Counted from the stretch's first letter, positions 44,128 to 52,671 are shown. The stretch: 64,000 bases of DNA from CAZYTM01 sp964649725 (GCA_964649725.1 CAZYTM010000005.1:1-64000); one strand, 5' to 3'. Program-made: numbers and translations. The notes: generated by a model from the letters alone, not told the origin.

Positions 44128-44385
44128 TCAGATTCGTGGAGAGTAGAGAGTAATCGGCAGGTGGGGTTGAAACAGGATAAAATCTGCATCAGTGGTAAAT
44201 ATGGAGAGCTTGTGCCGGGCCGCTATGGCACATATGAGAATATCGGCATTTTACCCCTGAAAACCCTTTGCTGCGACAGAGATTGAAGCATTCAGCTGCT
44301 GTCTCCTAATCGGGGCATTCAGCAATGGCAAGAGTTGCCAAAGTCAGGCAGTGTTGGATCGGGCAGCGTAAAAAGTCGATAATCT
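44128..44385 (-). pseudogene. Decayed PIN-domain (VapC-like) toxin gene
   Basis: The minus strand reads NADILICAIAARHKLS, then FTTDADF and a terminal LPITLYSPRI before a stop at 44128-44130. This is the C-terminal half of a VapC-type PIN RNase, including the acidic NAD and TDAD active-site segments. Further upstream, in another frame, ETAAECFNLCRSKGFSG continues the family pattern, and before it FLRCP and ATLAIAECPD. A frameshift near 44250 and an in-frame TAG at 44306-44308 separate the parts, and no start codon or antitoxin gene remains. The upstream part runs into the end of the beta-barrel gene. It is probably the remnant of a toxin-antitoxin locus. Confidence 0.62.
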
Positions 44386-45033
44386 TCAGAAATAGTACTT
44401 TACACCTATCCCAAGTATCGCCCCACCCATATCCCAGGCGACCTTACCGTTGGCATTGGTCTCTTCCATATCAGGTTTTGCCACTACCCATTTGAATTCG
44501 GTCGTGAGCGCGACATTCTTTTTCAGCGCCATATCCGCGCCGACCACGGCATGATAACCGAACGCCCCGCCATGGACATTCTCCGAGATTATCACCGTTG
44601 TTGACCCGTTATTGTTCTCCCGGTTTATATCGAGAAAGGCAAAATAGTAGCCGACGCCACCACCGGCGAACAGCTCTGCCTTCCCCAGTTTCCAGAGCCC
44701 CTTGACAGTCAGGGTTAACGGCACCACAAAGACACTGTATTTGAAATAGTCACTGACATTGGTCCGTTCTGCATCGGCACTGTAGAACCCTGTCCCCAGT
44801 TCACAGGCGACATAGGATTCCGGTTTGAAACCGATGGCAGTATCGATACTGTAACCGACATTGAAGTCCTTGAAGCCGTTCGCTTTGCCATCATTGCTTG
44901 GCCCCTTGCCGTTAGGGAAAAATCCTCCCCCCTTGACCACGAAGTAGCGGTCCTGCGCCCCTTCTTCTTCGGCAAAGGCCATTGCCGACTGCAGCAGGGA
45001 GAAAACTGCCAGCAACCAGATTAATCGCTTCAT
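44386..45033 (-). CDS. Outer-membrane beta-barrel protein (OmpA/OmpW-like fold)
   Basis: A 215-residue protein with signal peptide MKRLIWLLAVFSLLQSAMAFA and alternating hydrophobic strands (YFVVKGGGFFP, VFVVPLTLTVKGLWK, AELFAGGGVGYYFAF, ALTTEFKWVVAK), ending in an aromatic residue (GVKYYF), as needed for BamA recognition. It is probably an eight-stranded barrel. It follows the lipoprotein gene at 45077 after 43 bases, so the two are likely co-expressed. The function is unknown. Confidence 0.83.
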   Translation of the reverse strand: MKRLIWLLAVFSLLQSAMAFAEEEGAQDRYFVVKGGGFFPNGKGPSNDGKANGFKDFNVGYSIDTAIGFKPESYVACELGTGFYSADAERTNVSDYFKYSVFVVPLTLTVKGLWKLGKAELFAGGGVGYYFAFLDINRENNNGSTTVIISENVHGGAFGYHAVVGADMALKKNVALTTEFKWVVAKPDMEETNANGKVAWDMGGAILGIGVKYYF

Positions 45034-45076
45034 AACTCAATACCCCCGTAGCAGCTATGGCTAGCTCTCTTCTGTC

Positions 45077-45754
45077 TCATTTGCCGACCACCTTGAAGGG
45101 CATAATTCGCGGTAGCTCGGTCGATTCAGTGGCGAACAGATTCCGGTCGCCATCTTCGATGTAATATAGATCTGTCTTGCGCAGCAGATATTGCCGGTCA
45201 GAAGTCAGGGTCGTGGTGATGAGCAGTTCGGTGCTGGTCGCTCCCCCGGCATAATGGCCAAGACCCCAGTCGGTAAGGGCAGATAGCCCGATTGCAGCAG
45301 GGATCATGGCAGTACTCGAACTGAACGCATCACGTATCACAGCAATGCCGGCGGTAAGAGTCGTAATCGTACCAGGAATATGCGCGTAACGGGAACTTCG
45401 ATGGGTTATCAGCTGGGTCTCACAGACCAGTCCGATCTCGCCGCCATTGAGTCGGGTTGCCACAGGCAGCCCGAGACCTACCAGATGAGTGATGAGCAGT
45501 TCCCGAAAAGCCTTGCTGAAGACCGTATCTTCAAGCGGTGCATAGACGTAGATCGGCTTTTTGCGTGACGAAGAGGACATTGAAGCGAACTTCAGCGAGG
45601 TCTGTTTAGCGACATCCTTGGCCAGCAGATCCCAATGATGCACAGCCTTTGCTTTCTTCTGGGTAGAGAGTGGATGGTTTTTGGCAATTGGCACCTGAGC
45701 TGCACAGCCTAAACAGACCAGCAATAATACAATTAGCAGATTCCGGCCTTTCAT
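45077..45754 (-). CDS. Lipoprotein of unknown function
   Basis: A 225-residue lipoprotein with signal ending LVCLGC (Cys17). The mature part has IYVYAPLEDTVFSKAFRELL, VCETQLITHRSSRYA and STELLITTTLTSDRQYLLRK, suggesting a fold in the FlgO/CsgG-like group, but the match is weak and I assign no family. A short hydrophobic Ala/Ile stretch (about 140-165) may be a membrane-associated loop. It precedes the beta-barrel gene on the same strand and diverges from the riboswitch-controlled cytochrome operon. Confidence 0.7.
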   Translation of the reverse strand: MKGRNLLIVLLLVCLGCAAQVPIAKNHPLSTQKKAKAVHHWDLLAKDVAKQTSLKFASMSSSSRKKPIYVYAPLEDTVFSKAFRELLITHLVGLGLPVATRLNGGEIGLVCETQLITHRSSRYAHIPGTITTLTAGIAVIRDAFSSSTAMIPAAIGLSALTDWGLGHYAGGATSTELLITTTLTSDRQYLLRKTDLYYIEDGDRNLFATESTELPRIMPFKVVGK

Positions 45755-45887
45755 TTGTTACCACCTCCTGCTCCACTGCTTACGAACTATATTGCAAATA
45801 TTAATCTGCACTATGATGATATTTATGCTTGTACATATTATGTCGGTTGCTTACGCTGATACTTGAATAATTTTAACATTTTCAGAC

Positions 45888-45916
45888 TTGACATCGGTTA
45901 CACTTTTAGTTAATGT
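45888..45916 (+). promoter_or_regulatory. Sigma-70 promoter of the riboswitch leader
   Basis: A perfect TTGACA (45888-45893), a 17-base spacer and TAATGT (45911-45916). Transcription would start near 45924, shortly before the aptamer. Confidence 0.72.
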
Positions 45917-45947
45917 TTGTAACAAATACATAACATCTGTCCGATAA

Positions 45948-46034
45948 GCGATAATACTAAACCATCTGCGAAGATGGGGCGGAAAGCCTACAGGGTCTTG
46001 TCCTGACATGCAAGACAGCCGGGTTGCCGAAATA
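45948..46034 (+). ncRNA. GEMM-I cyclic-dinucleotide riboswitch (Geobacter cAMP-GMP-type candidate)
   Basis: The aptamer has the GEMM-I architecture. CTAAACC leads into stem P2 CCATCT-GCGA-AGATGG with a GNRA tetraloop (45962-45977), then GGCGGAAAGCC, stem P3 with GTCTTG and CAAGAC (45995-46016), then AGCCGGGTTGCCGA closing P1. Class I GEMM aptamers bind c-di-GMP; those of Geobacter with this sequence style are known to respond to 3',3'-cGAMP (cAMP-GMP) and to sit before extracellular electron transfer genes. The 3' strand overlaps the following terminator stem, so ligand binding should favour transcription of the porin-cytochrome operon. Confidence 0.88.
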
Positions 46035-46063
46035 TCATAATTATTTCGGCAACCCTTTTTTTT
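46021..46063 (+). terminator. Riboswitch-controlled intrinsic terminator
   Basis: A 14-base stem, GGGTTGCCGAAATA (46021-46034) with TATTTCGGCAACCC (46042-46055), is followed by eight T. Its 5' arm is the 3' end of the GEMM aptamer, so terminator and aptamer are mutually exclusive. This is an expression platform for an ON switch. Confidence 0.9.
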
Positions 46064-46227
46064 ACCCAAGAATAATTAATGCCGGTCGATATATATATAA
46101 AAATAGGGATTTGCCTTACAATTCTAATGAGAGTAATTGACAGAGCAATTACCATAGTTACACTTTAAGCAAAGCAATTAACTGCTTTTGCCAATAACCT
46201 GCAGTATTAATCCTTGGAGTTCAGCAT

Positions 46228-47508
46228 ATGAAAAGTCTGGCAGGAATATTCATCCTTCTGGTACTAATCCCCGCGTTGACCCTGGCCGCTGAACCGCAGG
46301 TGAGCGGCACAACCATCATTAGATTCGAGGAGCGGAGCCTCCCAGGCTTTGACAAGCAGCGGCTCATTCCCGCCACCCAGTTCATCGGCATCGAGACCGA
46401 CAATATCGGCGCCGAGAACCTTTCGCTCCACCTTTACGGTTGGGGGCGTCTCGATCTGGCCGACAAGAGCGGTGCCGAACGGACTACTGATGGTGACCTG
46501 GGTTATGGCTATCTACAGTACCGTCTCCCCAAAGCGAACGGTCTGCTCAAGGCAGGCCGCTTCTCTATCTTCGAGGGGGTCGCCAATGAACAGATTGACG
46601 GAGTCGCCGCTAGTGTGGCGCTGGCCAAAGGGCTAGGCCTGTCACTATACGGTGGCGTGCCGAGCAGTCTCGACCGGTCTGACAGCAACCAGGGTGACTA
46701 TATCTTTGGCGGCCGCATCTCCTATCGCTATGCCGGCCGTTTCGAGCTCGGTGCGTCGGCACTACGGGAGAACGGCCTGTTAAACGGCACCTCACTTGCC
46801 AACAAGGATTACCGTCAGCTGGTAGGTGGTGACCTATGGGCGAGCCCGATCAGTTTTATCGAACTGAATGCCAGGGTTTCCTATAATACCGTCACCAGCG
46901 GGCTGGCAGAGCAAAATTGGGTACTTGCGCTGAAACCGTTCAAACAGCTGACCATGTCGGGTGAATATCGGGAGAACCGCCTCAAGGATTATTTTTCCGC
47001 CTCCAATTTCAGGTCGCTGTTCAATCCGGATATCACTGATACGGTTAAGCTCTATGGCGGCAGCATTACCTGGCTGATAGCGAAACCGGTGGAGTTGACA
47101 TCGACCTTCCAGCGGATCAGCCGCGATATCAGGGGGGATGCCGACCGTTACGGCGCTGAACTGCGGCTGGCATTCCTGGAGAACAAACTGAGACCAGGGG
47201 CATCCTACTTTCGCGTCAAAGGTGCCACCGGCAACACCTCCTATCATGAGACCCGCGGCTATATCCTCTACGACGTGAGCAGATATTTCACCAGCCTCGA
47301 CGCTATCGCCCATATTTATGACGAAAAGATCTACAACAAGAAGAACGCCTTTGAGACCATCGTCTCGCTCGGCTACCGCTTCATGCCGAACCTCTCACTT
47401 TCCGGCGACCTTAGCTACGGCAGGAACCCACAGTTCGATGATGAGCTGAAAGGTCTTGTCCGACTCATCTACAACTACAGTCTGGTACGCAAGGGGGCCA
47501 GCAAATGA
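46228..47508 (+). CDS. Outer-membrane porin of a porin-cytochrome electron conduit
   Basis: A 426-residue protein with signal peptide MKSLAGIFILLVLIPALTLA and many amphipathic strands with aromatic girdles (LHLYGWGRLDLAD, YGYLQYRLPKANGLLKAGRF, YIFGGRISYRYAGRFELGAS, RLIYNYSLVRKG), probably a barrel of about 20 strands. Its place just before two lipidated multiheme cytochromes matches Geobacter porin-cytochrome complexes (OmbB/ExtB type), where the barrel houses a cytochrome to carry electrons across the outer membrane. GGAG precedes the ATG. The stop overlaps the pentaheme gene by four bases. Assignment to a named complex is inference. Confidence 0.83.
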   Translation: MKSLAGIFILLVLIPALTLAAEPQVSGTTIIRFEERSLPGFDKQRLIPATQFIGIETDNIGAENLSLHLYGWGRLDLADKSGAERTTDGDLGYGYLQYRLPKANGLLKAGRFSIFEGVANEQIDGVAASVALAKGLGLSLYGGVPSSLDRSDSNQGDYIFGGRISYRYAGRFELGASALRENGLLNGTSLANKDYRQLVGGDLWASPISFIELNARVSYNTVTSGLAEQNWVLALKPFKQLTMSGEYRENRLKDYFSASNFRSLFNPDITDTVKLYGGSITWLIAKPVELTSTFQRISRDIRGDADRYGAELRLAFLENKLRPGASYFRVKGATGNTSYHETRGYILYDVSRYFTSLDAIAHIYDEKIYNKKNAFETIVSLGYRFMPNLSLSGDLSYGRNPQFDDELKGLVRLIYNYSLVRKGASK

Positions 47509-47978
47509 TCAGTATGCGTCTCTTTTTCCTCACTGCCTCGTTAGCGGGATTTCTGACCATAACCGCCTGCAGCCACATACTCTCCAGCGACTCCTCCCTG
47601 CCGGGCTCCCATCCTGAAGCGCTCGGAGAAGGGAGAGTCAGTTGCAGCGAGTGCCACGAAGACCAGGCCAAAGGGAGCCTCCGCCCTTACACCGCCTTCA
47701 ACCACACGAACCTGTTCATCAAGAACCACCGCTTCTATGCCGGCAATGACCAGCGTCTCTGCAGTGTCTGTCACGCAGCTTCGTTCTGCAACGACTGCCA
47801 TGCCCGGGAGACTGAAATGAAACCGTCGGTCAAATTCGGCAATCGTCCGGACCGGGAGATGATGCACCGTGGTGACTATATGACCCGCCATAAGATTGAT
47901 GGCAAGATCGACCCGACAAGTTGCTATCGCTGCCATGGCAGGGCCAATAATGAGCAGTGCATGGGCTGCCACAAGTAG
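47505..47978 (+). CDS. Pentaheme c-type cytochrome lipoprotein
   Basis: A 157-residue lipoprotein (signal ending LTITAC, Cys22) with five CXXCH heme motifs: CSECH, CSVCH, CNDCH, CYRCH and CMGCH. Extra His residues (FNHTNLFIKNHRF, MMHRGDYMTRHKID) can act as distal ligands, consistent with bis-His c7/c3-like hemes. It is translationally coupled to the porin and 9 bases before the large cytochrome. Size and heme count resemble the small lipoprotein cytochrome of ExtABCD-type conduits. It probably sits within or against the porin. Confidence 0.92.
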   Translation: MISMRLFFLTASLAGFLTITACSHILSSDSSLPGSHPEALGEGRVSCSECHEDQAKGSLRPYTAFNHTNLFIKNHRFYAGNDQRLCSVCHAASFCNDCHARETEMKPSVKFGNRPDREMMHRGDYMTRHKIDGKIDPTSCYRCHGRANNEQCMGCHK

Positions 47979-47987
47979 GAGATATTC

Positions 47988-50906
47988 ATGTCTAGAAACC
48001 GTCTGCTTTTTTATAGTGCCGTTTTGTTGCTCTTTGCGTCTGTCATCTGGGGGTGCAGCAGTGCCAACAGCGACGCCCCTGCAATCGACGCCAATGGCCA
48101 TCATCCTGCTAACTGGGTCCAGGCCCATCCAGACGCCTTCAAGAGTAACCCGAGTGCCTGTCACGAATGTCACAGCACCCAGGGGAGTACTGACCTGAGA
48201 GGTGGAATCAGCAGGGTAAGTTGTTTCTCTGCCTCGTTCAATGGCATCACTTGCCACCCCAACGGTCCGAGCGGCCATCCGGACGGCTGGGCCAGCCCCG
48301 ATTCCCACGGTGCTTCAGCCAAGCGACCGGTTGGTGGCAACGACGGCTTCGAAAAATGTCAAGTCTGCCATGGCAATAATTTCGCCGGTGGTATTGTCAA
48401 CAAGAGCTGCCTGAACAACAGTGCCTGTCACGGTGCCGGGGTCAACTCCCCGCATCCGAAAAAACCGTGGCGCGGAGCCCGTAGCCATTCCGCAACCGAT
48501 ACCAGCAATGTTAGGGTCTGTGCCGGTTGCCATACAGCCGGAGCAAATCTCAGCGCGGTTTTCCAGTCAGCCAGCTATGCCTCAGGAAACCCTGGCTGCT
48601 TCAACAACACCCTCTGTCATGGGCAGATAGGACACAACCAGGGGTGGAGAGACCCGGGGCAACATGGTGTAGCAGCCAAAGCCGCACCTGGTGGCGGGAC
48701 CGGTCTCGCCTACTGCAAGAACTGTCATGGTCAGGATTTCCGCGGCAGCGGTGCTGCTACGAGCTGTTTCTCCTGCCATACCACCGCACCCCATTCGCCT
48801 GCACCCTGGCGCAGCACCTTGAATGTTCCGACGCCACGTAAACATACCAATACCGACCATGGCAACTCCACGGTCTGTGCCGGATGCCATCTGAACAACC
48901 AGCGGTTGACCACACCACAGGCAGTTCCGGCAGGCACTTCACCCGATTGCTTCAACAACACCCTTTGTCATGGTCTGGTCGGCCATCAGTCCGGCTGGAG
49001 CCTGCCTGCCAACCATGGTCTACAGGCCAAACTGCCACCACCAGGGGCTGGGTTCAACTATTGCCAGGAATGTCACGGTGCCGCATTCAACGGTGGCTTA
49101 GCACTGACCTCCTGTATCAACAACCCCTCTACCGGCTGTCATGGCCCAACTGTAGCTGCACCACATCCGAAAAAACCGTGGCTTTCGGCAACCTTATCCC
49201 ATGTCACTACCAGCGAACTTAACGTTGGCATCTGCAGTGCCTGCCATTTCAACGGGGCAAACCTCTCCCCCGTCTTTGTGGCCAAATATTCTCCCAATGC
49301 CACCGGCAGTGCCGGATGTTTCAACAACACCCTCTGCCATCCGAATCTGGGAGATTGTACCAACTGCCACAGCTCTACCAAAGGGACCGGGAGAAGGCTC
49401 GTAATCGGTGCTGGTGGTATCAGCGGAGGCGACTTCGCTCTCACCTCCCATCATGTCCAGAATTTCCCGGTGAATCAGGCTACCTGTGATATCTGCCATG
49501 ATCAATCGAACCACCGCAGTGTCGACCCGACCAACGGTGTCAAGGTGCTGCTCACCAATCAGGATACTGGCGCCACCATCACCTATGACGGCACTGGCGC
49601 CAGCATAGAGCCCTTCTGCGTCTCCTGCCACAATGGCGACGGAGCAGCGATCCAGCCTGTACCGATGCAGCCATTCAAGGATTCCGGAGATTCAACCACA
49701 CCGCCGAACATCTTCTGGACAGTCGGGAACATGGCCCATAGCAGCGGTAACGCCTGTTTCAACTGTCACGGCAATTCGGCCGGAGTGAGCGACACCGCCA
49801 GCGGTTCTACCAACAGCCCTAAATTCAACGGGCACGGCTCTGCATCGACCAAGTTAATGCGCTTCCCCTACGACGCTACCATCGCTGCAAGAAGTTCCTC
49901 CGATGCCGGCAATATCTGTCACAACTGCCACGGCAATCCGGCAGTCGGCACCGCCCCAAATGTGCTGACACCGATGCAGCAGAGCTACGGCCACGGCACT
50001 GTCACAGCAGACACCAGCTGCTTCGACTGTCATGACCAGCACATGGCAAAGGCAGGTATACATACCGTCGGCAGTGCGACCCTCTCCGGAGCACTGCAGG
50101 GAGCACCGGCGGCCCAAGTCACTTTCAGTGCTGCCAACTGGGGCGGTGCAACAGTGGATGCTGTAAATCTGGTTGATGCCACTGCTGAGTACAAGATATG
50201 TTTCAGGTGTCACAATTTCGCTGCCGGTGCAGGTGCGACGGCCAAGACCGATCAGAGTTGGGAATTCAATCCTGCCAATCTCTCCGGCCATCCGGTTGCA
50301 TCTGGTCTGATCAACTACAGTAATTCTGCGGCGCCGAAGGGGCTGAGTGCTGCGCAATTGCTCGCCCCCTGGAACAATCCGGCCAATATCGGCAATCAGG
50401 TCATGTACTGTTCTGATTGCCATGGCAACAGCGGCAGCGGCGCCCAAGGGCCACACGGATCAGCGACCAAGTGGCTGCTGGTAGGTGTCAACAGGGCCTG
50501 GCCATACACCAACGCTGCCAGTAATGGGACATCGGCAGCGGCCGGCACGCTATTTACCCTTGCCAACAGGACGACCGGCCTGGGAACAGCTAATGGTCTC
50601 TTCTGCTATAACTGCCATCCAAGCACGAATGTCAATAATGTCCACTCAACAGGTAATCATTCCGGAGTCCCGTGCGTAGGCTGCCATATCCGTGTCCCCC
50701 ACGGCGGCAAAGTGGCACGGCTGATTAATACCAATACCGCTGGCAAGGTGCCACGTTATGCACCAGACGGGAATGGTGGCGGCACGATATATATCTATGA
50801 ATTCATCAAGCGTAACTCCGGCAGTTACAGCAAGGGCGACTGTCTGACCGGAGCCGGCTGTCATGGCAACGGCACAGGAGGGGCTAACCCGAGCCGCTTC
50901 TGGTAA
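47988..50906 (+). CDS. Large multiheme c-type cytochrome lipoprotein (18 CXXCH plus unusual CXnCH motifs)
   Basis: A 972-residue lipoprotein (signal ending VIWGC, Cys23). I count 18 canonical CXXCH motifs from CHECH (near residue 58) to CVGCH. In addition there are seven longer-spaced motifs: CFNNTLCH three times, CLNNSACH, CLTGAGCH (all CX5CH), CINNPSTGCH (CX7CH) and CFSASFNGITCH (CX9CH). If all bind heme it would carry 25. Residues 107-450 contain three modules of about 117 residues, each pairing CXXCH with CX5CH. It is probably the outer-surface partner of the porin and pentaheme cytochrome and passes electrons to external acceptors. Expression should be set by the upstream riboswitch. Confidence 0.92.
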   Translation: MSRNRLLFYSAVLLLFASVIWGCSSANSDAPAIDANGHHPANWVQAHPDAFKSNPSACHECHSTQGSTDLRGGISRVSCFSASFNGITCHPNGPSGHPDGWASPDSHGASAKRPVGGNDGFEKCQVCHGNNFAGGIVNKSCLNNSACHGAGVNSPHPKKPWRGARSHSATDTSNVRVCAGCHTAGANLSAVFQSASYASGNPGCFNNTLCHGQIGHNQGWRDPGQHGVAAKAAPGGGTGLAYCKNCHGQDFRGSGAATSCFSCHTTAPHSPAPWRSTLNVPTPRKHTNTDHGNSTVCAGCHLNNQRLTTPQAVPAGTSPDCFNNTLCHGLVGHQSGWSLPANHGLQAKLPPPGAGFNYCQECHGAAFNGGLALTSCINNPSTGCHGPTVAAPHPKKPWLSATLSHVTTSELNVGICSACHFNGANLSPVFVAKYSPNATGSAGCFNNTLCHPNLGDCTNCHSSTKGTGRRLVIGAGGISGGDFALTSHHVQNFPVNQATCDICHDQSNHRSVDPTNGVKVLLTNQDTGATITYDGTGASIEPFCVSCHNGDGAAIQPVPMQPFKDSGDSTTPPNIFWTVGNMAHSSGNACFNCHGNSAGVSDTASGSTNSPKFNGHGSASTKLMRFPYDATIAARSSSDAGNICHNCHGNPAVGTAPNVLTPMQQSYGHGTVTADTSCFDCHDQHMAKAGIHTVGSATLSGALQGAPAAQVTFSAANWGGATVDAVNLVDATAEYKICFRCHNFAAGAGATAKTDQSWEFNPANLSGHPVASGLINYSNSAAPKGLSAAQLLAPWNNPANIGNQVMYCSDCHGNSGSGAQGPHGSATKWLLVGVNRAWPYTNAASNGTSAAAGTLFTLANRTTGLGTANGLFCYNCHPSTNVNNVHSTGNHSGVPCVGCHIRVPHGGKVARLINTNTAGKVPRYAPDGNGGGTIYIYEFIKRNSGSYSKGDCLTGAGCHGNGTGGANPSRFW
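48306..49345 (+). repeat. Three cytochrome modules of about 355 bases
   Basis: Units begin near 48306, 48663 and 49014. Each starts with a HG-A-AK segment, then CXXCHG-F, a cysteine pair, a proline-tryptophan segment (KKPW or APW), another CXXCH and a CFNNTLCH. Units 1 and 3 are most alike (both have PHPKKPW); unit 2 has CFSCH in place of the longer motif. Confidence 0.75.
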
Positions 50907-50918
50907 TGCTGATCAACA

Positions 50919-50955
50919 GAGAGCCCCGGCAACCTACTTTTGCCGGGGCCCTCTC
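50919..50955 (+). terminator. Terminator hairpin after the cytochrome operon
   Basis: GAGAGCCCCGGCAA pairs with TTGCCGGGGCCCTCTC with a two-base bulge, 12 bases after the cytochrome stop. The stem is very stable; T residues after it are sparse. Confidence 0.65.
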
Positions 50956-51043
50956 ATTTCCGAATCATCTTTGCATTCCATTTTGCCAGAATCTGATGCT
51001 ATAATATCAATTATTGCTTATCAAGGTTGCAAAGGATAATTCT

Positions 51044-51409
51044 ATGCCCAATCGCAGACGTTTCAGCCGCGTACCGTTTTCCACCGTCTGTATCATCAAG
51101 CATAACGAGACCACTTATCCGGTCAGCCTCATCGACATCTCCCTCAAAGGGGCGCTGATCCATACCGACACCATCCTGCCATTGCAAAAAGGGGATGAAA
51201 CCCAGTTCATCCTGGCCCTGGATGATAACGAGACCCGTCTCGTCTTTGCGGCTGATGTTGCTCATATCGAGGCAGATCACTATGGCATTCATTTCAGGTC
51301 TACCGATATCAATTCGATGATACATCTGCGGAGACTGCTGGAGGTCAACCTCTGCGATCCGGACCGGCTGGTGAGCGAACTTGGTACTATGGTGCATGCC
51401 GATGAATGA
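51044..51409 (+). CDS. PilZ-domain c-di-GMP-binding protein
   Basis: A 121-residue single PilZ domain. The binding motifs are complete: RxxxR at Arg5-Arg9 (RRFSR) and DxSxxG at Asp31-Gly36 (DISLKG). ATG 51044 has AAAGGA eight bases upstream; an upstream in-frame start at 51014 lacks one. PilZ proteins read c-di-GMP and change motility, polysaccharide or enzyme activity by protein contact. It follows the riboswitch-controlled cytochrome operon but is separated by a terminator, so it is likely independent. The partner is unknown. Confidence 0.9.
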   Translation: MPNRRRFSRVPFSTVCIIKHNETTYPVSLIDISLKGALIHTDTILPLQKGDETQFILALDDNETRLVFAADVAHIEADHYGIHFRSTDINSMIHLRRLLEVNLCDPDRLVSELGTMVHADE

Positions 51410-51431
51410 ATTCCTTCCCGCCAGGTAAAAA

Positions 51432-51462
51432 AGCCCCGCTGGCAATGCCAACGGGGCTTTTT
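51432..51462. terminator. Bidirectional intrinsic terminator
   Basis: AGCCCCG (51432-51438) pairs with CGGGGCT (51452-51458), with an inner TGGCA/TGCCA stem. A run of A precedes and TTTTTC follows. It serves both the PilZ gene and the convergent nifS gene. Confidence 0.9.
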
Positions 51463-51501
51463 CTTGTCAATAAATATATCTTTCGGCAAGAAATGCTACT
51501 C

Positions 51502-52671
51502 CTATTTATGCAGGAACTCCCGACCGAACGGCGACATCTCCCTGAGTCTGCGTATGATTGGTGGCAATTCGCGGATAACCGCTTCTATCTCGGCTTCAGT
51601 TGTGAAACGGGAGAGGGAAAAGCGGATCGAGCCATGGGCGCAGGTAAATGGCACCCCCATGGCGCGCAGCACATGTGATGGTTCCAGCGACCCAGAGGTA
51701 CAGGCACTGCCGGATGAAGCACAGATCCCCTTTTCCGACAGCAGAAGCAGGATCGCTTCTCCTTCGACGAACTCGAAAGCGATGGAAACTGTATTGGGGA
51801 GCCGTTCAGCACCACCTCCATTGATCCGGCCGTTCGGGATTATGGCCAGCAACTCACTCTCCAGTCTATCGCGCATCTTTCTAACTCTGTTGTTTTCGTC
51901 ATCCAGAAACCGACCGGCAAGTTCGCAAGCCTTCCCCAGGGCTATTATGGAGGCGGTGTTCTCGGTTCCGGCCCGGCGGCTCTTCTCCTGATGGCCACCG
52001 ACCATGAACGGACGAAATGGTACCCCCTTGCGCAGATAGAGTGCTCCAATCCCCTTTGGCGCATGTAACTTGTGCCCGGACAGGGCAAGCATGTCGATGG
52101 TGGAGCTGGCCATGTCGAGCGGGATCTTACCGACTGCCTGAACCGCATCGGTATGGAAAAGAGCCCCTTTCTCCTTGACGATCCTCCCTACTTCTTCAAC
52201 AGGAAAAACCACCCCGGTCTCATTATTGGCATACATCACCGAGACTATTGCCGTATCCTCGTCAATAGCTCTCCGCAATTCATCCATATCGAGGCGGCCG
52301 GCGGAGTCAACATTCAACTCGGTGACACGGTAGCCGCGCTTGCTCAAATTGCGACACATGGTCAGGACAGCAGGGTGTTCCACCCGAGTAGTGATGATAT
52401 GGCGACGCTCCGGGAAGACCTCCAGAGCCGAGCGGATAGCTGCATTGTCACTCTCAGTACCGCAGGCAGTGAAGATAATCTCTTCCGGGGAAGCGCCGAT
52501 CAGACTGGCAACACGGCTGCGGGCCTCATCGACCTTTTTCTGTACCTGGCCACCGAAAAAGTGCATGGAGCTAGGGTTGCCATAAAGTTCACAGAAATAT
52601 GGCTGCATCTCGGCAAAGACAGCTTCATCGACCTTGGTGGTGGCATTGTTGTCGAGATAGATCTCCTTCAT
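51502..52671 (-). CDS. nifS: Cysteine desulfurase NifS
   Basis: A PLP enzyme that takes sulfur from cysteine for Fe-S cluster assembly. The 389-residue protein has YLDNNATTKVDEAV, the cofactor Lys201 in SGHKLHAPKG, and the persulfide Cys324 in SSGSACTSG. The spacing and length are typical of NifS/IscS group I. It overlaps the nifU stop by four bases (ATGA), so the two are coupled. In these bacteria the NifUS pair often serves general Fe-S needs, not only nitrogenase; no nif structural genes are nearby. Confidence 0.94.
   Translation of the reverse strand: MKEIYLDNNATTKVDEAVFAEMQPYFCELYGNPSSMHFFGGQVQKKVDEARSRVASLIGASPEEIIFTACGTESDNAAIRSALEVFPERRHIITTRVEHPAVLTMCRNLSKRGYRVTELNVDSAGRLDMDELRRAIDEDTAIVSVMYANNETGVVFPVEEVGRIVKEKGALFHTDAVQAVGKIPLDMASSTIDMLALSGHKLHAPKGIGALYLRKGVPFRPFMVGGHQEKSRRAGTENTASIIALGKACELAGRFLDDENNRVRKMRDRLESELLAIIPNGRINGGGAERLPNTVSIAFEFVEGEAILLLLSEKGICASSGSACTSGSLEPSHVLRAMGVPFTCAHGSIRFSLSRFTTEAEIEAVIRELPPIIRRLREMSPFGREFLHK

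Larger units (their letters stand above)
45755..46227 (+). other. Leader region of the porin-cytochrome operon
   Basis: This 473-base gap holds a rightward sigma-70 promoter (45888), a GEMM-I riboswitch (45948) and its terminator (46021), each listed separately. The remaining 165 bases before the porin start are AT-rich with no further element recognised. No leftward promoter consensus for the lipoprotein gene was found. Confidence 0.7.

Noticed and set aside
49854..50456. Leftward 200-codon open frame inside the large cytochrome gene
   Set aside because: The plus strand encodes regular CXXCH motifs through this stretch; the opposite frame has no domain.
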